DNA of 64,000 bases from Acinetobacter defluvii. GTDB lineage: Bacteria; Pseudomonadota; Gammaproteobacteria; Pseudomonadales; Moraxellaceae. The DNA lies in contig NZ_CP029397.2 in NCBI RefSeq assembly GCF_001704615.3, positions 1,612,001 through 1,676,000 on the forward strand, written 5' to 3'. The position numbers and the translations under genes are program-made. How positions within the stretch are numbered: the first letter of the stretch is position 1; each line of letters opens with the position of its first letter. The notes beneath the pieces are model-generated. The model did no database searches. It was not told where the DNA came from and saw nothing but the letters and a program-made list of their open reading frames with translations. Positions 58,168 through 64,000 of the stretch are shown piece after piece.

Positions 58168-59697
58168 ATGAGCAAAACAACTCAAGAAAATCCAACAGTC
58201 AAAAATTCTACGGCGGAAGAAGTGTCAAATACATCAAAGCCACGTACACGTGCTAGCAAAAGTACTACAACCCCTGCTCGTACTACAAATAGCACAAGTA
58301 AACCACGTCGTACCAATGCATCCACTGCACGTAAAACGACTGCTGCTGCCTCACAAAAAGCTGATCCAGTTACTACTCCATCGACTTTTCAAACTTCTGT
58401 TTCACAGGGAAAAACCATGAGTCAAAATACCATTCGCCGTGTTGCAATTATTGGCGGTAACCGTATTCCATTTGCTCGCTCAAACGGTGCATATTTTAAA
58501 GCAACCAATATTGATATGCTGACTGCGGCACTCAATGGCTTGATTGAACGTTATAAACTACAAGACCAACGTTTAGGTGAAGTGGTTGCAGGCGCAGTAT
58601 TAAAACATAGTCGTGACTTTAACATGACACGTGAATGTGTTTTAAACACCCAACTTGCACCTGAAACACCAGCTTATGATTTACAACAAGCATGTGGTAC
58701 AGGTTTACAAGCAGCTTTTGCAGTTGCCAACAAAATTGCACTTGGTCAAATCGAAGTGGGTATTTCAGGTGGTGTAGACACGACTTCTGATGCACCAATC
58801 GCTTTTGGTGATGGTTTACGTAAAGCGTTACTTGAGCTAAATATCGCAAAAACAGGGAAAGACCGCCTTAAAGCATTAACAAAAATTAATGTTAAAGATC
58901 TACTTGATGCACCGAAAAATGGTGAACCACGTACAGGTTTATCAATGGGTGATCACCAAGCGATTACTGCGCTTGAATGGGGAATCTCTCGTGAAGCACA
59001 AGACCAACTTGCTGCATCTTCACATCAGAAAATGGCAAAAGCATATGAAGAAGGTTTCTTCGATGACTTAATGACACCATTTATGGGTCTTGAGCGTGAC
59101 AACAACTTACGTGCTGATTCTTCTGTAGAAAAGCTTGCAAAATTAAAGCCTGCTTTTGGTAAAGGCGAAAATGCAACAATGACAGCAGGTAACTCTACGC
59201 CTTTAACAGATGGTGCTTCTGTTGTGCTTTTAGCTTCTGAAGAATGGGCAAAAGCCAATGGTCATGAAGTTTTGGCATATTTGTCATTCTCTGAAACTGC
59301 AGCAGTTGACTTCGTAGGTAAAAAAGAAGGCTTACTGATGGCACCTGCTTATGCAGTTCCTCGTATGCTTGAACGTGCTAACATGAAACTTCAAGATTTT
59401 GACTATTATGAAATCCATGAAGCATTTGCATCGCAAGTATTATCAACACTGAAAGCGTGGGAAGATCCAAAATTCTGTAAAGAGCGTTTAGGTTTAGATG
59501 CACCTTTGGGTTCAATTGATATGGCTAAACTCAATATCAATGGTTCTTCGCTTGCTGCGGGTCATCCATTTGCTGCAACAGGTGGTCGTATTTTGGCAAC
59601 TGCTGCAAAAATCCTCAACCAAAAAGGTTCAGGTAAGATTTTAATCTCGATCTGTGCTGCAGGCGGTCAAGGCGTAACAGCGATTGTAGAAAAATAA
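58168..59697 (+). CDS. Acetyl-CoA acetyltransferase (FadA2/FadI-type thiolase) with basic tail
   Basis: This 509-residue thiolase has a complete core: the nucleophile Cys in LQQACGTGLQA, HEAFASQV, HPFAATGGR and CAAGGQG. Before it lie about 83 residues rich in Thr, Ser, Lys, Arg and Pro, with no hydrophobic core and a look similar to PhaF/histone H1 tails. An ATG at 58417 (MSQNTIRRVA) with AGGGA seven bases upstream would give the ordinary 426-residue enzyme, so two products are possible. Known: it condenses or cleaves acyl-CoA. It is divergent from the FabG4/MaoC genes. Confidence 0.9.
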   Translation: MSKTTQENPTVKNSTAEEVSNTSKPRTRASKSTTTPARTTNSTSKPRRTNASTARKTTAAASQKADPVTTPSTFQTSVSQGKTMSQNTIRRVAIIGGNRIPFARSNGAYFKATNIDMLTAALNGLIERYKLQDQRLGEVVAGAVLKHSRDFNMTRECVLNTQLAPETPAYDLQQACGTGLQAAFAVANKIALGQIEVGISGGVDTTSDAPIAFGDGLRKALLELNIAKTGKDRLKALTKINVKDLLDAPKNGEPRTGLSMGDHQAITALEWGISREAQDQLAASSHQKMAKAYEEGFFDDLMTPFMGLERDNNLRADSSVEKLAKLKPAFGKGENATMTAGNSTPLTDGASVVLLASEEWAKANGHEVLAYLSFSETAAVDFVGKKEGLLMAPAYAVPRMLERANMKLQDFDYYEIHEAFASQVLSTLKAWEDPKFCKERLGLDAPLGSIDMAKLNINGSSLAAGHPFAATGGRILATAAKILNQKGSGKILISICAAGGQGVTAIVEK

Positions 59698-59733
59698 TAT
59701 TTTATTTCCGTAATAAATACTGAAATAAAACTC

Positions 59734-59767
59734 AAATCCCCATAAGGTCAATCTTGTGGGGATTTTT
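59734..59767 (+). terminator. Terminator after thiolase
   Basis: AAATCCCCA pairs with TGGGGATTT and Ts follow. It overlaps the 3' end of the opposing gene. Confidence 0.8.
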
Positions 59768-60689
59768 GTTTTTTAACCGTTTGCGGATGATATGGATGGA
59801 TAAATTTAAAGGTTTTAGGATCAACCACTGTGCTTTTTAAAATTTTTTCGGACTGTTGTTTAATGATTTGCCAGTCTTTTAAATGAACTCGAAAAAAGCG
59901 AGCTCGCAATGCAACTTTATTCATATAGGGTTCAAGCGACCATTGCATTTCACATCTAGGACGCCATGTGGTATTTTGTGGTGCGTTATCGCACCTAATC
60001 ATGGTCATCACCCTGCCTTGGCTATTTTTTTGTACATAAATATCATAGGTATCTCGATACTCCCAATGTTTGACCCATTCAGGATGGGCAACATATTCAT
60101 CTAAACCAAAGACTTGTTTAGAAGTGGGTACAACAACACCGCTATAATGAAATCTTTTTAAACTTTCCAAACTTTCAATATCTGTATCAACGGTAGACCT
60201 TAAAAAGGTCGTATGTACATCACGGTCATAATAACGTGTGCCAGCAAGTACAGAAGTAGTGACCCATTGATTATGAGGCTGATCTTTTTCAGCTTTATAT
60301 TCTTGTTCACTTTGTGGAGGTGCTTTTCTATAAGTTACCAATATGAGCCCTGTGGTATATTTAAAATCCCAATAAAAACTAGTTAATGATGAGTCAAAAT
60401 TACGTTTTGGACGCTCATAGCGTTTCCAACCTTTTTCACCTGTAATAGTGGGATCATCACAATATTCAGCCATATCAAACTCTTCGCCTAGCATGACAGG
60501 CTTACCACCTAAGTTACCGACACGATAAGGCAAGCCATAAGGTCCCATAGGAATTTTAAAATCAGGATCAACCTTAATTGGTGAAATACAACCTTCAGGT
60601 AATTTTCCGGGAGTATGATAGGTACTCGCACATCTGACAGCCATAATGCTGATGCCTATTCCCATAATGATTAAGAGTGGTTTATTCAT
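59748..60689 (-). CDS. Uncharacterised envelope protein
   Basis: This 313-residue protein has an N-terminal hydrophobic segment (residues 5-18) and Cys20, but Arg precedes that Cys so the lipobox is poor; export or membrane anchoring is likely. The mature part is rich in Tyr, Trp and charged residues, with Cys residues at CISP, YCDD, RCDN and RCEMQW that could pair. I do not recognise a domain. GGGG lies six bases before the ATG. It ends in the thiolase terminator. Confidence 0.65.
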   Translation of the reverse strand: MNKPLLIIMGIGISIMAVRCASTYHTPGKLPEGCISPIKVDPDFKIPMGPYGLPYRVGNLGGKPVMLGEEFDMAEYCDDPTITGEKGWKRYERPKRNFDSSLTSFYWDFKYTTGLILVTYRKAPPQSEQEYKAEKDQPHNQWVTTSVLAGTRYYDRDVHTTFLRSTVDTDIESLESLKRFHYSGVVVPTSKQVFGLDEYVAHPEWVKHWEYRDTYDIYVQKNSQGRVMTMIRCDNAPQNTTWRPRCEMQWSLEPYMNKVALRARFFRVHLKDWQIIKQQSEKILKSTVVDPKTFKFIHPYHPQTVKKQKSPQD

Positions 60690-60898
60690 ATTTACCCCAT
60701 AAAACTGCTTAAAGATATAAATAACAGCGACTATTTTTCATTTCTTATTTTCATGGTTTTAGATCAAATCTATTTTAAAGCATTTATTTATATAGGAATA
60801 TTCTTAACAAAAATTATGATTTAAATGCAGTATAATTTCCCAAATAAAAAAGAGACTCACTCTCGTAAATCTCTTTCATATTCACATAAAATATAAAA

Positions 60899-62116
60899 CT
60901 ATTTATTCAATAATTTATCAATCATACCAAACTTTTTAAACAATTTTGCACGGCGTTTTGGATAAATATTGGCTTTGTTTAAATCACCGTTATAGTGTTC
61001 AAACACACGCTTATCCATCATTTTAAACCAAATTGCGGGGATGAGTGCTGGTAATAACATCGTGGCATAACCACTTGGCAGTTCAGGCGCTTCATCAAAA
61101 TGACGCAATGCTTGGAAAGGTCGAGCTGGATAAGCATGATGATCAGAATGACGTTGTAACTGATACAGAAATAAATTGGTCACAATATTGTTATTGTTCC
61201 AACTGTGTTCAGGCATAGTACGTTCATATTTACCATTCTCATCTTTCTGACGTAACAAACCATAATGTTCAATATAGTTAATAACTTCAAATAAGCCAAT
61301 AGCGTATACAGACTGAGAAATGAGGTAAGGCAAAGTACCCTTCCCAAAAAGTTTAAGCATTGTGCCATGGAAAGTTGCACTCATTAACCAACCGTGTAAA
61401 AGCTCATTTTCTTTTGTCCAAAAAGCTAATCCTCTTCTTTTTAAACGACGGGTTTCGATTTCAATGGCAGATTTAAAAGAACCAATCACTGTTCGTGGTA
61501 AAAACTCATAAAAAGTTTCTCCCATTTGTGCTGATGCTGGATCTTCGGGTGTTGCAGCACGTTTATGATGCCCATAAGTGTGTTCAATACGAAAATGATT
61601 ATATCCCGAAGGTGCAAGTGCTAAATGTGAGGCATATTGATCAAGTTTATTATGTTTATGGCTAAGCTCATGTGCGGTATTAATCGCAATCCCATTAATC
61701 GCCCCCATGGAAATACCGAGTAAAACTTTATCTATAAAAGAAGTGTTTTCACGGCTTACCAAGTAACAAGCATAAACATTTGCAATATATTGAAAAGGAA
61801 TAAAGCTTTTTACTAAACGTGAATAATAAGGATCTTGTTCAAGACGTTTAATATCTTCATCTGTTGGATTATTGCTGTCTTTTCCAATGATTGAATCAAT
61901 CGCAGGAATGACCAAGTGCAATACGATCGGACCACCTAGCGCAAAAACTTTTTTTAAAGGCTTAGGCGCAAATTGATAACCTGCTAAAATACCAATACCA
62001 ATCACAGGTAATGCTGGGCTAATTGCCCAAAGATAACGTTTTTTATCGAGTTCTAACAAAGATTTTGTTGATACTTCCTGTAATTGCTGTTCATTTAAAA
62101 TTATTGGTGCATTCAT
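60899..62116 (-). CDS. alkM: AlkM, alkane 1-monooxygenase
   Basis: This 405-residue inner-membrane enzyme starts MNAPIILNEQQLQEV with AAGGA before the ATG at 62116; an upstream ATG in frame has weaker support. It has about six hydrophobic helices and the AlkB histidine boxes H149-ELS-H153, E178-H179-TYG-H183-H184, and QRHSDHH (H323, H326, H327), plus NYIEHYGL. Known: it hydroxylates n-alkanes to 1-alkanols with O2 and electrons from rubredoxin, which is not in this window. It is divergent from alkR, as in A. baylyi. Confidence 0.96.
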   Translation of the reverse strand: MNAPIILNEQQLQEVSTKSLLELDKKRYLWAISPALPVIGIGILAGYQFAPKPLKKVFALGGPIVLHLVIPAIDSIIGKDSNNPTDEDIKRLEQDPYYSRLVKSFIPFQYIANVYACYLVSRENTSFIDKVLLGISMGAINGIAINTAHELSHKHNKLDQYASHLALAPSGYNHFRIEHTYGHHKRAATPEDPASAQMGETFYEFLPRTVIGSFKSAIEIETRRLKRRGLAFWTKENELLHGWLMSATFHGTMLKLFGKGTLPYLISQSVYAIGLFEVINYIEHYGLLRQKDENGKYERTMPEHSWNNNNIVTNLFLYQLQRHSDHHAYPARPFQALRHFDEAPELPSGYATMLLPALIPAIWFKMMDKRVFEHYNGDLNKANIYPKRRAKLFKKFGMIDKLLNK

Positions 62117-62215
62117 AATAATCATCCTTTTATTTCTTATCTTTATCTTTGCTAAATTTATGCAAGCAAAACAGTTGTAAGCGTCCAAAAAAGCTATGAA
62201 AAAGTCTTTGGCTTG

Positions 62216-62241
62216 TTTAAGCTAGAGATTGTCCTTTAAGC
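62216..62241. promoter_or_regulatory. TTTAAGC direct repeats, possible AlkR site
   Basis: TTTAAGC occurs at 62216-62222 and 62235-62241, 19 bases apart, about two helical turns. AraC-family activators often bind direct repeats at such spacing. Inference only. Confidence 0.4.
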
Positions 62242-62297
62242 ACATGTTTTAATAGCAATATCACTTCTATGCTGTATTTTTGATATTTTTTACTTAT

Positions 62298-63221
62298 ATG
62301 GATGCTCTCAGTAAAATCTTTGATGATATTCATCTTAACCATTCTGAATATCTTTATTTACAAGCTCAAGGCAATTGGGCATTTCACAGTGCTGCCCAAG
62401 ATGCTGTGATCGCACATATCATTTTGTATGGTACAGCGCATTTACGCTTTTCAGATCAGCTAGATATTCATTTAAATACTGGAGATATGATTCTAATTCC
62501 TGCGGGCTTAGCCCATGCAGTTTCAAATCAAGCTGACACCAAATTAGTAGAATCTTTAGAGATCAATCCCTTGTTTTGTGGTTTGCGACATGATGCGATT
62601 GAGTTTGGAGAAGGTAATTCTGAAAAAACACTGATTTTAGCAGTACGCTGTCATCTCAATGCGATCATGGCTCGTCCTTTGGTCAATGCGCTTCCACCAT
62701 TTATTCATATCAAAAACGCACTGAGTGATACAGCACCAGAATGGTTACGCATCGGTTTATACTTTGTTGCTTCAGATACACAAAGAACCTTAGCAGGCAA
62801 AAATAAAATTATGGATCATATTGTCAGTATTATGGTGATCGAATGTGTGCGTGATTATATCGAGCAGTTACAAGATCAAAATAACTGGTTAAATGCCTTA
62901 ATTCATCCTGAGCTATCCAATGCACTTGCAGTGATTCACAGTCAACCCGAAATCGCATGGACAGTTGAGAGTCTAGCTGAACAATGTTGTATGTCTCGTT
63001 CTAAATTTGCCAGTTTATTTAACCAAATTGTCGGTGAAACACCACTTGCCTATTTACAACAACATCGTTTGCGTTTAGCCAGCCAATACTTAAAACAAGG
63101 GCAACTCAGCGTACAACAAATTGCCCATCAAGTTGGCTATTCTTCTGAAACTGCATTTAGTCAAGCCTTCAAGAAGCAATTTGAAATGAGTCCAAGTCAG
63201 TATCGTCAAACACCTTTTTAA
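62298..63221 (+). CDS. alkR: AlkR, AraC-family alkane-responsive activator
   Basis: This 307-residue regulator starts MDALSKIFDDIHLNHSEYLYL. The N-terminal AraC_binding cupin contains DMILIPAGLAHAV; the C-terminal pair of helix-turn-helices includes VESLAEQCCMSRSKFASLF and IAHQVGYSSETAFSQAFKK. No strong ribosome-binding site is seen; a TTG start 18 bases upstream is possible. By position opposite alkM it is the counterpart of AlkR, which activates alkM when long alkanes are present. Confidence 0.92.
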   Translation: MDALSKIFDDIHLNHSEYLYLQAQGNWAFHSAAQDAVIAHIILYGTAHLRFSDQLDIHLNTGDMILIPAGLAHAVSNQADTKLVESLEINPLFCGLRHDAIEFGEGNSEKTLILAVRCHLNAIMARPLVNALPPFIHIKNALSDTAPEWLRIGLYFVASDTQRTLAGKNKIMDHIVSIMVIECVRDYIEQLQDQNNWLNALIHPELSNALAVIHSQPEIAWTVESLAEQCCMSRSKFASLFNQIVGETPLAYLQQHRLRLASQYLKQGQLSVQQIAHQVGYSSETAFSQAFKKQFEMSPSQYRQTPF

Positions 63222-63248
63222 CACCTCATTAAAAATTACTTAGGCTAT

Positions 63249-63270
63249 TTTAGTTAAAACTAAATTTTTA
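63249..63270 (+). terminator. Weak terminator after alkR
   Basis: TTTAGTT pairs with AACTAAA and is followed by a T run. Short and AT-only, so tentative. Confidence 0.4.
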
Positions 63271-63297
63271 AAGACTTGGTGAATTTAAAAACAGGTT

Positions 63298-63774
63298 TTA
63301 AAATAAATTTGTATTGGCTTTGGTATTACCTAAACTCGGATTGTCAATTGCATCTTTACATTGCGCTTTATCACGTTCGTAATCTGCCTTTTTTTGGTTT
63401 AAATTTTTATCTTTTTCAAGGGTTGCTCGTGCAAAATTATCCAAACTGGTTAAAGATTTGCGACACAATGCATACTTTCCTTCTGTCACTGAATCTGTCA
63501 TTTTGACATTGATACGCCAGTCTGTACTCAACTTTCTAACTGGTTTTCTTACTTTTTCTTCTATTAAATTCAGCTGTTTACGATAAACAAAAGGTTCAAC
63601 CTCATTGATCAATTGCCATGCTGCTTGTGCATAAGCTGTTGCATCATTAGTTAATTTTGGTGCTGGTTTCAACGGTGCTTTAGGTTCAGATGATGAATTA
63701 CCACAGCCTTGTGCCAGCAAAATACTCAATATTAAGCCTGACTTAAGCAAAGAAGAAAATTTCACTGAAAACAT
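63298..63774 (-). CDS. Small lipoprotein of unknown function
   Basis: This 158-residue protein starts MFSVKFSSLLKSGLILS at 63774, giving a signal peptide ending LLAQGC, a lipobox with Cys24; the frame extends to 63864 without a better start. After a Pro/Lys-rich linker the domain is mostly helical and charged, with EKVRKPVRKLSTDWRI and Cys residues at CRKS and QCKD. I do not recognise a family. It is divergent from the AzlC-like gene. Confidence 0.7.
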   Translation of the reverse strand: MFSVKFSSLLKSGLILSILLAQGCGNSSSEPKAPLKPAPKLTNDATAYAQAAWQLINEVEPFVYRKQLNLIEEKVRKPVRKLSTDWRINVKMTDSVTEGKYALCRKSLTSLDNFARATLEKDKNLNQKKADYERDKAQCKDAIDNPSLGNTKANTNLF

Positions 63775-63875
63775 AGCACATCGCCAAATTAAACAATTAA
63801 GCACTATGCTAGTAAATTCAGGTACAATACACAATCTTGATTTTACCTTTTGTTTTACTCCCAATTAGGTGTTAC

Positions 63876-64000
63876 GTGTCCCAACACACAACTTCCTCCA
63901 TTCAACCCGCAGGTTTTTGGCAAGGCGCTAAAGATAGTCAAGCGATTATTTTTACCTACCTACCTGTGTCTTTTGCTTTTGGTGTATCCGCAACTCAATT
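63876..64000 (+). CDS. AzlC-family branched-chain amino acid permease, partial
   Basis: The frame starts GTG at 63876 (AGG seven bases upstream) and runs off the right edge. The first 41 residues include FWQGAKDSQAIIFTYL followed by PVSFAFGVSAT, the opening of AzlC exporters. Known: AzlC with AzlD exports branched-chain amino acids. Only the start is visible, so the assignment is tentative. Confidence 0.7.
   Translation, partial: MSQHTTSSIQPAGFWQGAKDSQAIIFTYLPVSFAFGVSATQ

Overview
The window looks like a chromosomal segment of an Acinetobacter (Moraxellaceae) from an environmental, hydrocarbon-using lineage. Grounds: AT-rich coding sequence, an rRNA operon with 16S-tRNA-Ile-tRNA-Ala-23S-5S order, and the divergent alkM/alkR pair typical of Acinetobacter alkane users. 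The species cannot be fixed by eye. All functions below are read from protein motifs and gene order; no database search was run.

Layout. 0-1.2 kb: 5' part of a TerY-like von Willebrand protein and two paralogous mini-lipoproteins. 1.3-5.3 kb: metal resistance, with a CDF-type exporter divergent from a MerR regulator, then arsR-arsC-acr3-arsH. 5.4-7.1 kb: trhP (yegQ) and a ferredoxin. 7.1-7.9 kb: a gene-poor stretch with a strong hairpin. 7.9-10.6 kb: methionine importer metQ/metNI. 10.9-13.9 kb: copper exporter copA and cueR. 14-17.5 kb: small catabolic enzymes (DsbA-like isomerase, SDR, TetR, glutamine amidotransferase, CHMI-like tautomerase). 17.6-21.4 kb: Pif1/RecD-like helicase and a PcfJ-like protein. 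21.7-29.6 kb: alcohol dehydrogenase, hydrolase, GAF/winged-helix regulator, aldehyde dehydrogenase, a 35-residue Cys-rich small protein and an acyl-CoA ligase. 29.8-32 kb: riboflavin synthase-like protein, YebC and a PlsC acyltransferase. 32-37.6 kb: a frameshifted AraC regulator divergent from a four-gene operon (SDR, PF10118 diiron-like protein, epoxide-hydrolase-like protein, Baeyer-Villiger monooxygenase), bordered by an IS982 transposase fragment. 38.2-44 kb: rRNA operon on the minus strand. 44.1-47.9 kb: lipase-like hydrolase, DUF218 protein, murB and a low-molecular-weight phosphatase. 48-51.8 kb: second Fe-alcohol dehydrogenase, thioesterase and dnaX. 52-54.2 kb: MFS exporter divergent from its TetR. 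54.2-59.7 kb: serine hydrolase, MaoC and FabG4-like enzymes divergent from a thiolase with a long basic tail. 59.7-64 kb: two uncharacterised envelope proteins, alkM/alkR and the start of an AzlC-like permease.

How it fits together. Much of the window serves oxidation of aliphatic compounds: AlkM hydroxylates alkanes, Fe-dependent alcohol dehydrogenase and aldehyde dehydrogenase carry the products to acids, an AMP-forming ligase activates them, and the thiolase/FabG/MaoC set can process acyl-CoA. The monooxygenase cluster probably handles ketones or other oxidised lipids. Metal efflux (CDF, Ars, Cop) and drug efflux (MFS) form a second theme.

The items most worth a second look are the 35-aa CxxCH protein, the thiolase with a disordered tail and an internal start site, the BVMO cluster with a homopolymer-frameshifted regulator, the PcfJ-like/Pif1-like pair and the hairpin-bearing gap at 7.1-7.9 kb. 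I did not find a system I could defend as entirely new.
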